Translations under genes and position numbers: made by a program | The notes under the pieces: model-generated | What the model was told of the DNA's origin: nothing | The model's input: only the letters and a program-made list of their open reading frames with translations | The model's database searches: none | Source: Pikeienuella piscinae | GTDB taxonomy: Bacteria; Pseudomonadota; Alphaproteobacteria; Rhodobacterales; Rhodobacteraceae | Length of the DNA: 64,000 nucleotides | Direction: 5' to 3' | NCBI RefSeq assembly: GCF_011044155.1 | Contig: NZ_CP049056.1 | Span: 1,240,001 to 1,304,000 of the forward strand | Part shown: piece after piece, positions 35,218-43,808 of the stretch | How positions within the stretch are numbered: position 1 is the stretch's first letter | How the letters are laid out: every line of letters starts with the position of its first letter

Positions 35218-36633
35218 ATGGCGGACCAGGACGAGCCGAAACCTGCACGGGACAGGCTCGAAGCCGCAAGGGCGGCGAAGGCCGCCGCGAGCGATGCGGA
35301 GATTGCGCCCGACGAAGCAACCCCCGCGCCCAACAACGCGGCCCCTGTGGCAGAGGACGCGCCCCCGGAGCCCGCGTCGGACGCCGCGCCCGAGCCTCTA
35401 TCGGACGACGGTGTGGATGACGGACGACGGGAGGAGGCGACCCGCGAGCCAGCCCCCGACATCCACCCGGAGGCGGGCGTGGAATCGGAGACGGCCGACG
35501 CGCCGGCGGCCGCGTACGCGGCGGCGGCGCAAGAAGACGCCGAGCACCGCTCCTTCGCCGCGATCGCCCTGCAATGGATCCTGATCTTCTTCATCGGCGC
35601 GGCGGTCGCACTCTGGGCCGGGCCGAGGATCGCCCCGAATCTGCCCGCATGGGCGGCGCCGGTGGCCGAGTTTCTGACACCCGGCGGGGACCGCTCCGCA
35701 GAAGCGGTCGCGGCCCTCAAAGCCGAGACCGAAGCCGAGCTCGCGGCGCTGAGGGAGCAGGTGGCCACCGCCGAAGGCGCGATCGCGCCGCTCGAGGCGC
35801 AAATCGACGAGCTCGCCGCCACGACCGAGTCAGCGCTCAAATCCACGCCCGAGCCGGCGGATAGCGCGGCATTGACGGCGATCGGCGATCGTGTCGCCGC
35901 GCTGGAGGCCGCAATTGCCGGCGCCGGAACGGACGAAACGCCCGAGAGCGTCGTCGCCCTCGGCGCGGCCGTGGAGAGCCTGAAGGAAGAAATCGCCGCG
36001 CTCAAGGAGCGGATCGGCGGGATCGGATCGCTTGCGAAGGCGGATGAACTCGCCGCGCTCGCCGCCCGCGTCGAGGCGTTGGAGAGCGGCGAAGCCGCGA
36101 CCGCCGGAGCGCGAACCGAGGCCGAACAAATCCGCCGCAACGCCAATCTCGACGCCGCGCTGACACGGATCAGCGAGGCGCTGATCTCCGGCGCCCCCTT
36201 CGCGTCAGCGATGAACGATGCGGTCTCTCTCTCCGGCGAAGTCGCGCCGGAGGCGCTCGCCGCGCTCGCCGAGAGCGGCGCGCCGACCGCGCGATCGCTG
36301 ACACAGTCATTTCCGGCGGCGGCGCGCCAGGGCTACGCCGCCGCGCTCGAGGCGCAGGCCGGCGACGGGTTCGGAGACAAACTGCTCGCGCAGCTTTCCG
36401 GGCGCATCGGCGGCAGGCCGGCGGTGGAAACGCCTGGCCCGGGCGTCGGCGCGGTCCTGTCGCGTATCGAGGCGCGGCTGAGCGAGGGCCGCCTGAGCGC
36501 GGCGGCGACGGAGGCGGACGCCCTGCCCCCGGCCGCAAAGACGGCGATGGCGGACTGGCTCGATGATCTGAAACGCGCCGCTGGCGCGAAACGGGGCTTT
36601 GACGACTGGCGCGCGGCGCTTGGCGCGAATTGA
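35218..36633 (+). CDS. Mitofilin/Mic60-family inner-membrane protein
   Basis: 471-residue protein with an acidic, Ala/Pro-rich N-terminal cytoplasmic stretch (1-115), one transmembrane helix at about 117-139 (IALQWILIFFIGAAVALWAG), a long Ala/Glu-rich coiled coil (~160-310) and a C-terminal helical domain. This is the layout of alphaproteobacterial Mic60, whose gene typically lies between hemD and hemY. It shapes intracytoplasmic membranes and links the inner and outer membranes. GGGAGC precedes the chosen ATG; an upstream in-frame TTG at 35185 is less likely. Confidence 0.82.
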   Translation: MADQDEPKPARDRLEAARAAKAAASDAEIAPDEATPAPNNAAPVAEDAPPEPASDAAPEPLSDDGVDDGRREEATREPAPDIHPEAGVESETADAPAAAYAAAAQEDAEHRSFAAIALQWILIFFIGAAVALWAGPRIAPNLPAWAAPVAEFLTPGGDRSAEAVAALKAETEAELAALREQVATAEGAIAPLEAQIDELAATTESALKSTPEPADSAALTAIGDRVAALEAAIAGAGTDETPESVVALGAAVESLKEEIAALKERIGGIGSLAKADELAALAARVEALESGEAATAGARTEAEQIRRNANLDAALTRISEALISGAPFASAMNDAVSLSGEVAPEALAALAESGAPTARSLTQSFPAAARQGYAAALEAQAGDGFGDKLLAQLSGRIGGRPAVETPGPGVGAVLSRIEARLSEGRLSAAATEADALPPAAKTAMADWLDDLKRAAGAKRGFDDWRAALGAN

Positions 36634-36643
36634 GGGGGCTGAC

Positions 36644-38188
36644 ATGATTTTCATGCTGATCCGCACCGCGCTCTGGGGCCTCGCGATCATCGCCGCCGCG
36701 CTGGCGCTGGTCTGGATGAAAGATTCGGATGGCGGCGTGACGCTGACCCTCGCGGGACGCGCATACGGCCCTTTCCGACTGCTCGAAACGGTGGCGATCG
36801 TTCTCGCGCTGACGTTTATGCTCTGGCTGCTCGTCAAGATTTTCAGTTTCATGGTGGCGCTTGTCCGGTTCGCCTCCGGCGATGAAACCGCGCTCAGCAG
36901 GTTCTGGACCCGGGCGCGTGAGCGGCGTGGATTCGACGCGCTGGCCGGCGGCCTGATCGCCATGGCCGAGGGCGATGGCAAGTCGGCGCTGGTGAAGGCC
37001 CGCAAGGCCGAAAGGCTGCTGGACCGGCCGGCGCTCACCAGGCTGCTCGTCGCCCAATCGGCGGATGCGGCAGGCGATTCTGCGGTCGCGAAGGACTATT
37101 ACAAGCGCCTCGCCGGCGAACAGCGCACCGCCTATGTCGGGGTCAAGGGTTTGCTCGAGCAGGCGCTCCGCGACGGTGACAAGGCGCGGGCGCTGAAACT
37201 CGCGGCTTACGCGTTCGAGTTGAAGGCGCGCGAACCCGAACTTCTGGCCACGCTTTTCGATCTTCAGTGCGAGGCCGGCGAGTGGGAGGGCGCGCGCCGC
37301 ACGCTGGAGGCGACGACGAAAACCGGCGCGATCACCAAGGACGTAGCCGAACGCCGCGCCGCGGTGCTGCTGGTCGCCGAAGCGCGCGCGGCGGAGGCGC
37401 GCGGCGAAACGGCGAAGTCACGCGAACTGATCGCCCGCGCGCGTCGGAAAGCGCCGACGCTGATCTCCGCCTCGATCACGCTCGCCGAGCAGCAGAAGGC
37501 CGATAACGCCCTCCGAAAGGCGGAAAAAACGCTGCGCGAGGCCTGGCGCGCCGAGCCTCATCCCGACGTCGCAGCCGCCTACGCCGCGCTGCACCCGGAT
37601 GAGAGTGCGGCGGCGCGGCGCAAGAGATTCCGCGAGCTGACCAAACTTCACCCGGACAACCCGGAAACCCGGATGCTGAGCGCCGAGCTCGCGCTCGCCG
37701 ATGGCGATCCGCACGCCGCCCGCGCGGCGATCGGCGATCTGGCGGATACCCATCCGACGGCCCGCGCCCTCGCGCTGATGGCGGCGATCGAACGCGCCGA
37801 CGGGGGCGGCGAACCTCTAGTGCGCGGCTGGCTCGCGCGCGCCGTCGCGGCGCCCCGCGCGCCGCAATGGACCTGCGCCAATTGCGGAGCGCGCCATGGC
37901 GAATGGGCGCCGGTCTGCCGGAGGTGCGACGCCTTCGACACGCTCGCCTGGACCGAAGGCGAGGCTGAAGCGACCGAGGCCGAGGCGAGCGCCGCGCTGC
38001 TTCCGATCATCGCTGAAGACGGCCCGGAGAGCGAATACGCAAAGGAAGAGACGGACGGCCCTGACGGCGCTAAGGATAACGGGGCGACGAACGCGGCCGA
38101 CCCGGCCCTGAAGACGGATACGAAGAGAGCCGTCGGCGCCGCCGAGGCCGAGCCCTCCGTCGCGGCGGCGCAGGATACGAAAGCCTGA
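36644..38188 (+). CDS. hemY: HemY-like membrane TPR protein with C-terminal zinc ribbon
   Basis: 514-residue protein. Two N-terminal transmembrane helices (residues ~5-25 and ~48-72) form the HemY N-domain. TPR-like helical repeats run from about 90 to 390. A CxxC-CxxC zinc ribbon (TCANCGARHGEWAPVCRRC) lies near residue 409, and the C-terminal ~75 residues are acidic and disordered. It probably acts as a scaffold at the membrane for late haem synthesis; catalysis is not expected. GAGGGGGC precedes the ATG. Last gene of the hemC-hemD-mitofilin-hemY unit. Confidence 0.88.
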   Translation: MIFMLIRTALWGLAIIAAALALVWMKDSDGGVTLTLAGRAYGPFRLLETVAIVLALTFMLWLLVKIFSFMVALVRFASGDETALSRFWTRARERRGFDALAGGLIAMAEGDGKSALVKARKAERLLDRPALTRLLVAQSADAAGDSAVAKDYYKRLAGEQRTAYVGVKGLLEQALRDGDKARALKLAAYAFELKAREPELLATLFDLQCEAGEWEGARRTLEATTKTGAITKDVAERRAAVLLVAEARAAEARGETAKSRELIARARRKAPTLISASITLAEQQKADNALRKAEKTLREAWRAEPHPDVAAAYAALHPDESAAARRKRFRELTKLHPDNPETRMLSAELALADGDPHAARAAIGDLADTHPTARALALMAAIERADGGGEPLVRGWLARAVAAPRAPQWTCANCGARHGEWAPVCRRCDAFDTLAWTEGEAEATEAEASAALLPIIAEDGPESEYAKEETDGPDGAKDNGATNAADPALKTDTKRAVGAAEAEPSVAAAQDTKA

Positions 38189-38193
38189 GCGCG

Positions 38194-38211
38194 GCGCCCG
38201 CCACGGGGCGC
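38194..38211 (+). terminator. Hairpin after hemY
   Basis: GCGCCC (38194-38199) and GGGCGC (38206-38211) make a 6-bp stem 5 bases past the hemY stop, between convergent genes. No T-run follows, so termination strength is uncertain. Confidence 0.3.
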
Positions 38212-38341
38212 GGCCGGCCAGCGACGCCGATGACGCTGCTGGCGGCGTTTCCATGACCGCGGCGGCCCGCGCCCTCTCGGCTCATCGCCGCTGTCGCATC
38301 ACGCGCCAGAAGCGCCGACGTACACGCGCGCGACACCTGCG

Positions 38342-38830
38342 TCAGGGCGCGGTCGCGACCGCCGCGACGGGCGCCCCGGCGACGGCGAGCGGCCGATGAT
38401 CGTTGGCGTTCAGCGTGACCCGCAATTCAGCCCGCGGCGGCAGCTCGGCGATATGCGTCCAGGAGCCGTAGAGCCGGGAGACCTTCCGGCCGTTGACATA
38501 AAGATGCGCGTGTCCCTCACCCGCAACCGGCGCCGCTCCGGCCTTTTCAGGCGCGAAGCGGAAATTCCCGGTGACGAGGTGGAGATTCCACCCCGAAACA
38601 GGGTCGCGCGCCAGTTCCAGCGCGACGGTCGGCGCCGAGGGACCGGCGGAAATGTCGAGCGCGGAGTCATCCTCGTGCGCCATTTGCGCCATCGCGGCGT
38701 GGCCACCCGGCGCGCTATGATCATGGCCGTCAAGCGTCACGCCGAACCCGGCCGCAGTGACGAAACCAACGCCGCCGCCCAGGACCAGGCCGATGACGAG
38801 AAGCGCGAGACGATCCATGATTCGGGTCAT
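38342..38830 (-). CDS. Exported His-rich protein of the cbt operon, function unknown
   Basis: 162-residue protein. The ATG at 38830 has GGGAGC upstream. An N-terminal hydrophobic helix (LALLVIGLVLGGGVGFVTAAG) anchors or exports it. It then has a His/Met-rich stretch (DGHDHSAPGGHAAMAQMAHE) and a C-terminal domain with GEGHAHLYVNGRKVSRLYG near residue 112. The His content and place directly after cbtA suggest metal handling in the periplasm. No named family recognised. Confidence 0.7.
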   Translation of the reverse strand: MTRIMDRLALLVIGLVLGGGVGFVTAAGFGVTLDGHDHSAPGGHAAMAQMAHEDDSALDISAGPSAPTVALELARDPVSGWNLHLVTGNFRFAPEKAGAAPVAGEGHAHLYVNGRKVSRLYGSWTHIAELPPRAELRVTLNANDHRPLAVAGAPVAAVATAP

Positions 38831-38846
38831 GCTCCCGGCGGCGGGA

Positions 38847-39551
38847 TCAGGCTTGCGCCGCCGCGCCCGCCCGCGCCGCCTCACGTCGCCAGAAGAAGCC
38901 TGCGAACCCGCCAAGCATCACCCATGCGGCCATGCCGACGCCGAAGGCGCGCGCCGCAAAGGCCGCGCCGATCTCGGGCGGAACCGGTCCGGTGAAGACG
39001 TCCGGCTCCGGCGCGCCGACCAGGTGCGGCGCGAGCAATAGCGCGACTGCGGCGCCCCAGGCCGCCCACCCTCGCCCGAAGGCGATCAGCCAGAGCGCGA
39101 CGGCCGCCGCCACGACCGTCACGCCCCACCAGGCCTGGCGCGCATAGACATCGGCCGCCGCGACGCCCGGAACCTCGGGCGCGAGACTGAAACCGGGCGC
39201 GAAATTGACGGAAACGAAACCGGCCAGCCCCCAGAGGAGGCCGGTCCGCGCCGTGATCACCGCCCCCCGCGCCTCGGCCGCGGCCATCAGCGCGACCAGG
39301 ATGAGCGCGTATCCGGTATAGATCAGCAGGGTGAAGAGGATGCTGAGAGCGTCGCGCCCGAAAACGACGCCTCCGACATCCTGATGCGCGCTGACGGCGC
39401 CCGCGCCGAAATGAACGAGGATGCCGGACTCGTAGAGTTCAGCGTGGAGCAGCACCGGCTGCACGAAAACGAGTTGCAGGAGCGCTGCGAGCACCCCCGC
39501 GGCGGCGCCCGCGAACACGGCGCTGACGACGATCCGCGCGAAAGCGGCCAT
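38847..39551 (-). CDS. cbtA: CbtA-family cobalt/metal transporter subunit
   Basis: 234-residue membrane protein with five or so hydrophobic segments. QLVFVQPVLLHAELYESG near residue 26, GLLWGLAGFVSVNFAPGFSLAPEVPG near residue 108 and ARQAWWGVTVVA near residue 137 are CbtA hallmarks. The family is known mainly from its association with B12 synthesis and B12 riboswitches and is thought to import cobalt. It starts 2 bases after the cbtB stop. Confidence 0.9.
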   Translation of the reverse strand: MAAFARIVVSAVFAGAAAGVLAALLQLVFVQPVLLHAELYESGILVHFGAGAVSAHQDVGGVVFGRDALSILFTLLIYTGYALILVALMAAAEARGAVITARTGLLWGLAGFVSVNFAPGFSLAPEVPGVAAADVYARQAWWGVTVVAAAVALWLIAFGRGWAAWGAAVALLLAPHLVGAPEPDVFTGPVPPEIGAAFAARAFGVGMAAWVMLGGFAGFFWRREAARAGAAAQA

Positions 39552-39553
39552 CG

Positions 39554-39730
39554 TCAGTGGCAGGGAAAGCCGGTGGAATGACGCGCGTCATGCGCCGCGT
39601 CGTGCAAGGTCTGCGCCTGGATCAGCCCGGCCGCGAAGACGATCGCGAGACCGATGAATCCGGCGACCAGCGCCGGGATCAGGACCGAGTCGGCGTCGCT
39701 TGCGGTGGCGGTCTTCGTCACTGTCGTCAT
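39554..39730 (-). CDS. cbtB: CbtB-family small metal transporter subunit
   Basis: 58-residue protein with one transmembrane helix (LIPALVAGFIGLAIVFAAGL) and a His-rich C-terminus: HDAAHDARHSTGFPCH ends the chain, the usual CbtB metal-binding tail. GAGGAG precedes the ATG. It is directly upstream of cbtA on the same strand, the standard arrangement. A near-perfect inverted repeat lies just upstream; I see no B12 riboswitch. Confidence 0.92.
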   Translation of the reverse strand: MTTVTKTATASDADSVLIPALVAGFIGLAIVFAAGLIQAQTLHDAAHDARHSTGFPCH

Positions 39731-39748
39731 GCCGTCTCCTCACCGTCT

Positions 39749-39776
39749 CATCCGACGCGCCTTCGCGCGACGGATG
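39749..39776 (-). promoter_or_regulatory. Inverted repeat in the cbtB leader
   Basis: CATCCGACGCGC (39749-39760) and GCGCGACGGATG (39765-39776) pair with one mismatch in 12 around a 4-base loop, ending 19 bases before the cbtB start codon. It could be an RNA hairpin that controls cbtB or a protein-binding site. Confidence 0.4.
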
Positions 39777-39915
39777 GTCTGTCGTCAGGGGCCGGGCGGC
39801 GTCACGAGCGCGATCCGGTTCACCACGAGGCCGCGCCAAGGGTAACGCCAGCGCCCGCTGGCTGGCAATGCCGAAAGGGCGCCCGGCGCGAAGGCGGGGG
39901 CCGCCACGCGAACGA

Positions 39916-40380
39916 TCAGGTGAGACCGCGCGTCGCCTCCCCCGCCTTTCGGCCCTCGAACACGCGCCCCAGCATATGCGGCTCGCGCATCAGGTCGCGG
40001 AGCGTGTGACGATCGAGAACCGCGAGAAAGGCGTCGGTCGCTTCTGCGAGCACCCCGCGCAGACCGCAGACGCCGGAGATGACGCAGGTGTCCCGCCTCT
40101 GGTCGAAGCACTCCACGATCCTGAGGTTTTCCTCGGTCTTGCGAACCACCTCGCCGAGATTGATCTGCCGCGGCGGCATGGCGAGACGCATTCCCCCCGC
40201 ACGCCCCCGGACCGATTCGACATAGCCGTGGCGACCAAGATCGACGGCGATCTTCATCAGATGGTTGCGCGATATCCCATAATCGTCGGCCACTTCCTGA
40301 ATCGTGACGAGCCGGTCGGGCGAGAGCGCGAGACGCATCATCAAACGCAGGGCGTAATCGGTGTAGACGCTGAGCTGCAT
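39916..40380 (-). CDS. nsrR: Rrf2-family NO-sensing repressor, NsrR-like
   Basis: 154-residue Fe-S regulator. The winged helix runs through YGISRNHLMKIAVDLGRHGYV (residues 34-54) and the wing VRGRAGGMRLA. Three Cys for the cluster are Cys91, Cys99 and Cys105 (VECF, TCVIS, VCGL). The CX7CX5C spacing matches RirA as well as variable NsrR proteins. The overall sequence and the divergent globin-ferredoxin-nnrS genes favour NsrR. It would repress that operon until NO damages the cluster. Confidence 0.85.
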   Translation of the reverse strand: MQLSVYTDYALRLMMRLALSPDRLVTIQEVADDYGISRNHLMKIAVDLGRHGYVESVRGRAGGMRLAMPPRQINLGEVVRKTEENLRIVECFDQRRDTCVISGVCGLRGVLAEATDAFLAVLDRHTLRDLMREPHMLGRVFEGRKAGEATRGLT

Positions 40381-40401
40381 CGCGGCCCACCTCCTGAAAC
40401 T

Positions 40402-40425
40402 AACATTTCATATGCATATTTGTAT
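40402..40425. promoter_or_regulatory. Candidate NsrR operator
   Basis: The AT-rich segment at 40402-40425 contains the perfect 10-base palindrome ATATGCATAT (40410-40419) flanked by imperfect arms (ACATTTC, TTTGTAT). Size and ATGCAT centre recall NsrR sites. It lies 22-45 bases upstream of the nsrR start and within the 201-base divergent region before the globin gene. Confidence 0.45.
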
Positions 40426-40581
40426 GGCGGCGATATCGCAATCCAGCGCTCCGCCGGGCTTCGGCCGCAACCGGAGATCGGGCCGCGCCAAGGCCCAACG
40501 CAAGGTGCGAACGAGACATTGATTCATGCCGCCGACGGGCGTAGAAAAGATGCACTACGAATACTTCTTTTAGGGGTGACG

Positions 40582-41028
40582 ATGACCCAACCTGCAAAAC
40601 CATCGAGCGCACCGGCATGGGATCGACGGACGGAGATCACCGAAGCAATGATCGAGCGGCTGATTCGTCGATTCTACGATACGGTCCGGCGCGACCCCGA
40701 GCTGGGGCCGATCTTCGATAAGGCCATCGGCGACGACTGGGAGCCACATCTGCGAAAGATGTTCGACTTCTGGTCGTCGGTGATGCTCACGACAGGCCGC
40801 TACAAGGGACAGCCGGTCCCGGTCCATCAGCGGATCGATTCGCTCCGGCCGGAGCTTTTCGAGGTCTGGCTCATGCATTTTCGCCAAACTGCGGAGGAGG
40901 TCTGTCCGCCCGACGCGGCGCGGCTCTTCATAGAACGAGCCGAACGGATCGCGCGGAGCCTGACGATGACGCTGTTCTTTCGGCTCGACGGGTTCAGGAC
41001 CACGGCGCCGCGAGAGTATGCGCAATGA
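40582..41028 (+). CDS. Group III truncated haemoglobin
   Basis: 148-residue globin. AGGGGTGA precedes the ATG at 40582. [27 protein letters not shown] near residue 16 is the group III start; [24 protein letters not shown] near residue 59 and the probable proximal His in [11 protein letters not shown] near residue 98 follow. Such globins bind O2/NO, and the adjacent nsrR and nnrS genes imply NO detoxification or sensing. The stop overlaps the ferredoxin start. Confidence 0.9.
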   Translation: MTQPAKPSSAPAWDRRTEITEAMIERLIRRFYDTVRRDPELGPIFDKAIGDDWEPHLRKMFDFWSSVMLTTGRYKGQPVPVHQRIDSLRPELFEVWLMHFRQTAEEVCPPDAARLFIERAERIARSLTMTLFFRLDGFRTTAPREYAQ

Positions 41029-41366
41029 CCTTCGTCGTCACTGACAACTGCATCAAATGCAAATACACCGATTGCGTGGAGGTCTGCCCGGTCGACTGCT
41101 TCTACGAAGGCGAGAACATGCTTGTCATCCACCCGGACGAATGCATCGACTGCGGCGTGTGCGAGCCGGAATGCCCGGCCGACGCGATCCGCCCCGACAC
41201 AGCGCCGGGGCTGGAGAAATGGCTGGAGGTGAACGCGAAGTTCGCCCCGCTCTGGCCCAACATCACGATGAAGAAGGATCCGCCCGCCGATGCCGAGGAG
41301 TGGGACGGCGTGGCGGACAAATACGCCGGGCATTTCAGCCCCGAACCCGGAGCCGGTGATGAGTGA
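41025..41366 (+). CDS. fdxA: 7Fe-8S ferredoxin (FdxA type)
   Basis: 113-residue ferredoxin with a [3Fe-4S] and a [4Fe-4S] site. The Cys sets are in [18 protein letters not shown] at residue 9 and [12 protein letters not shown] near residue 39; the C-terminal helix [18 protein letters not shown] is typical of FdxA. It probably supplies electrons in the NO-response operon, for example to the globin. It overlaps the globin by 4 bases and nnrS by 8. Confidence 0.95.
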   Translation: MTFVVTDNCIKCKYTDCVEVCPVDCFYEGENMLVIHPDECIDCGVCEPECPADAIRPDTAPGLEKWLEVNAKFAPLWPNITMKKDPPADAEEWDGVADKYAGHFSPEPGAGDE

Positions 41367-42564
41367 AGGCGGCGCCGGAACACTCCGGCGGGGGCCGGAC
41401 CTCGACGCATTCCTCTCCGCCGGTTTCCGTCCCTTCTACCTCGTCGGATCGCTCTTCGCGGCGCTGTCGATCCTGCTTTGGGTCGCCGCACTCGCGGGGG
41501 GCCTGGTGCTTGACCCGGCGGGCGTCGACGCCCGCGACTGGCACGCGCACGAGTTGCTCTTCGGTTTCGCGCCGGCCATTCTCACCGGATTCCTCTTCAC
41601 CGCGGTCAGGGAATGGACCGGGCGCACGGTGGCGGAGGGTTGGCCGCTTCTCGCGCTTCTTCTGCTCTGGACCGCCGGGCGCGTCGCCATGGGGTTCTGT
41701 CCGGCTTCCGCCGCGGCGTTCGTGGATGCTCTCTTTCTGCCGGCCGTGGCGATCGCGATCGTCCGGCCAATCCACCTGAGCGGGAACCGGCGCAATTTCG
41801 TTATCGTCGCCGCGGTGCTCGCGCTTGGGGCGTGCAATCTCTGCTTCCATCTCGACCGGCTCGGGGTTTTTCTTGCCTCCGATCCCGATCAGCCGTTCCA
41901 GCTCGCCATCGACCTCTTCCTAATCCTGATCACGATCATCGGCGGGCGCGTCATCCCGCTCTTTCACGACCGGGCCGCGCAGACGGGTGGAAGAAGCCGG
42001 CGATGGCGCGTCGTCGAGGCGGTCTCCATCGGCGGGCTGATCGCGCTCACGCTCGCCGATCTCATTGCGCCTTCGGGCGTCAGGTGGGGGGGCGCGGCGG
42101 CCCTTCTCTGCACGGCCGTCGCAGCGGCGCAAGCGCTCAGATGGATCGGCTGGCGCCCGCAACGCGGATGGCGCGAGCCGCTTCTCTGGTGCATGTCGCT
42201 GGGTTATTTCTGGATGCCCGTGGGCCTCGCCTTCCGCGCGCTGGCTTTCATTGACGCGGCGCCCGTGGTCGCGGCCACGCACATTTTCACCGTTGGCGCG
42301 ATGAGTGGGATGATGATGGCGATCATGACCCGGAGCGCGCGCGGCCATACCGGACGGGCGCTGGCGGCTGACGCCGCCGACAGCGCCATGTATCTGCTGA
42401 TCTGGTTCGGCGCACTGGCGCGAGCGCTCACCGCGCTTTCGCTCGCGCCGATGATCGGCGGCTACGTCGTCTCGGCGCTTTGCTGGGGCGGCGCGTTCGG
42501 GCTTTTCGCGCTGCGCTACGGCCCGATGCTGATCGCGCCGCGGCCGGATGCGGGAGCGAAATGA
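41359..42564 (+). CDS. nnrS: NnrS-family membrane protein
   Basis: 401-residue haem- and copper-containing membrane protein of the NO response, with about 12 hydrophobic segments. [20 protein letters not shown] near residue 17, [20 protein letters not shown] near residue 58 and [26 protein letters not shown] near residue 305 are NnrS signatures, rich in conserved His. The start ATG lies inside the end of fdxA. NnrS protects cells against NO-driven iron loss. Confidence 0.92.
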   Translation: MSEGGAGTLRRGPDLDAFLSAGFRPFYLVGSLFAALSILLWVAALAGGLVLDPAGVDARDWHAHELLFGFAPAILTGFLFTAVREWTGRTVAEGWPLLALLLLWTAGRVAMGFCPASAAAFVDALFLPAVAIAIVRPIHLSGNRRNFVIVAAVLALGACNLCFHLDRLGVFLASDPDQPFQLAIDLFLILITIIGGRVIPLFHDRAAQTGGRSRRWRVVEAVSIGGLIALTLADLIAPSGVRWGGAAALLCTAVAAAQALRWIGWRPQRGWREPLLWCMSLGYFWMPVGLAFRALAFIDAAPVVAATHIFTVGAMSGMMMAIMTRSARGHTGRALAADAADSAMYLLIWFGALARALTALSLAPMIGGYVVSALCWGGAFGLFALRYGPMLIAPRPDAGAK

Positions 42565-42580
42565 ACACCTGCGTCCCGGC

Positions 42581-43444
42581 CTAGTCCTCCACGTCCGCTC
42601 TGCGGGCGTGATCGACCAGCGAGGCGAGCATCGGATCTATCACGCGATGGTCGCGGTCCCTCTGATACGCGAGCCAGGCCGACAAGGTGAAGCCCGGCGC
42701 ATGCGGCGGGCGATAGAGGGTTCCCGCCGCGATCAGCGCCGCGACCTGCCGATGCGGGAAATAGCCTGAGCCGCCATTGGCGAGCAGATAGGCGAGCCCG
42801 AGCCAGCCGATATTGACCGTCAGCGCCGGGCCGCCGAGAGCCGGATGCATGGCGCCATGCTGGGTGTAGAATTCCGGCCCCCAATCGACATGAATATAGC
42901 CCGTATCGAGCGGCGGCGCGCCCGCCGCGCTCACCAACACCAGATGTTCGTCCAGAAGATGCGTCAATTCCAGATTCGGTCGGCGCTGCGGCGTGTACAT
43001 CACGCCGATATCAATGCGCCCGTCGATCAGGCCCTGCATCAGTTCCGCCTCCAATCCGATCTCGGCGCGGACCGACACATCCGTCATCCTCCGGCGCAAA
43101 TCGCCGAGCCAGTCGAGCATCAGCCCGTCCCAGAGCCCGATGCGCGCGCCCACGGTCACGCTGGCGCGGATCCCCTCCGCGAGCCCGACATCGTGGTGAG
43201 CTTGCTCCACCGTCCGGACGAGAAGCGCCGCATGTTTCTGGAAACGCCGCCCGGCGTCAGTGAGCGACGCGCCCGCCCGATTGCGGATGAAGAGCGAAGC
43301 GCCGAGTTGCTCCTCCAATGTCCGCATCCGGGCGCTGACGGTCGACTGGGTGATATGGAGCCGCTCCGCGGCGGCGATGAAACTGCCCGTGGCGGCGATG
43401 GTCAGAAAAGTGCGGGCGAGTTCCGTGTCCATCTTCGCCCGCAT
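42581..43444 (-). CDS. LysR-family transcriptional regulator
   Basis: 287-residue regulator. The N-terminal helix-turn-helix (FLTIAATGSFIAAAERLHITQSTVSARMRTLE, residues ~10-42, quoted here only as landmarks) is typical, followed by the effector domain from about residue 90. A start at the inner ATG (43432) is possible. It converges on nnrS and is divergent from the small-protein/cyclo-ligase operon, which it may control. Confidence 0.9.
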   Translation of the reverse strand: MRAKMDTELARTFLTIAATGSFIAAAERLHITQSTVSARMRTLEEQLGASLFIRNRAGASLTDAGRRFQKHAALLVRTVEQAHHDVGLAEGIRASVTVGARIGLWDGLMLDWLGDLRRRMTDVSVRAEIGLEAELMQGLIDGRIDIGVMYTPQRRPNLELTHLLDEHLVLVSAAGAPPLDTGYIHVDWGPEFYTQHGAMHPALGGPALTVNIGWLGLAYLLANGGSGYFPHRQVAALIAAGTLYRPPHAPGFTLSAWLAYQRDRDHRVIDPMLASLVDHARRADVED

Positions 43445-43461
43445 TTTAATATCGAAATATC

Positions 43462-43486
43462 CGAATTCAAGAACTTACAAAATTCG
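43462..43486. promoter_or_regulatory. Inverted repeat between LysR gene and divergent operon
   Basis: CGAATT (43462-43467) and AATTCG (43481-43486) are perfect inverted arms 13 bases apart in an AT-rich stretch 18 bases upstream of the LysR gene. Spacing and position suit a LysR binding site. Confidence 0.35.
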
Positions 43487-43580
43487 TTATTCCGATGCCC
43501 GTCGGCTTGCTATCCTTCCAGCAGCCATTCGGTTCCGGATCAGCGTCCCGCCGCCGGAAGCCCGAGACTAGGAGGTGATC

Positions 43581-43808
43581 ATGCGCCGCAAAACATCCCT
43601 TGTCGAACTCGTGACCAAGCTCATCCGGAGCGCCGTTCCGTCCGGCGCGGCGAATGTCCACTCCTCGATCACCCCGGCGCACAGTCCGCATGACGCCCAT
43701 GCCCGGCTCCGGTCGCTGGGCGCGCGCGTCAGCGCGCTCCTTGGCGACGAGGCGCGGGCGCCCGAACTGGCGCCGATTCGAATCGAGAGGGAACGCGGCA
43801 ATCGATGA
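43581..43808 (+). CDS. Small protein of unknown function
   Basis: 75-residue basic protein. AGGAGGTGATC directly precedes the ATG, one of the strongest ribosome sites in the window, so translation is likely. The start is basic (RRKTSLVELVTKLI), the middle is His-containing and the C-terminus charged. No membrane segment and no family recognised. It overlaps the cyclo-ligase start by ATGA, so the two are coupled. Confidence 0.65.
   Translation: MRRKTSLVELVTKLIRSAVPSGAANVHSSITPAHSPHDAHARLRSLGARVSALLGDEARAPELAPIRIERERGNR

Noticed and set aside
39785-39907. 40-codon frame (GTG start) between nsrR and cbtB
   Set aside because: Not clearly more coding-like than the other frames, no convincing ribosome site, no family resemblance; more likely leader DNA.
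39731-39915. Cobalamin riboswitch upstream of cbtB
   Set aside because: Neither the B12-box sequence nor the usual GCCCCCGC-ACTG core is present by eye; only an inverted repeat is visible.
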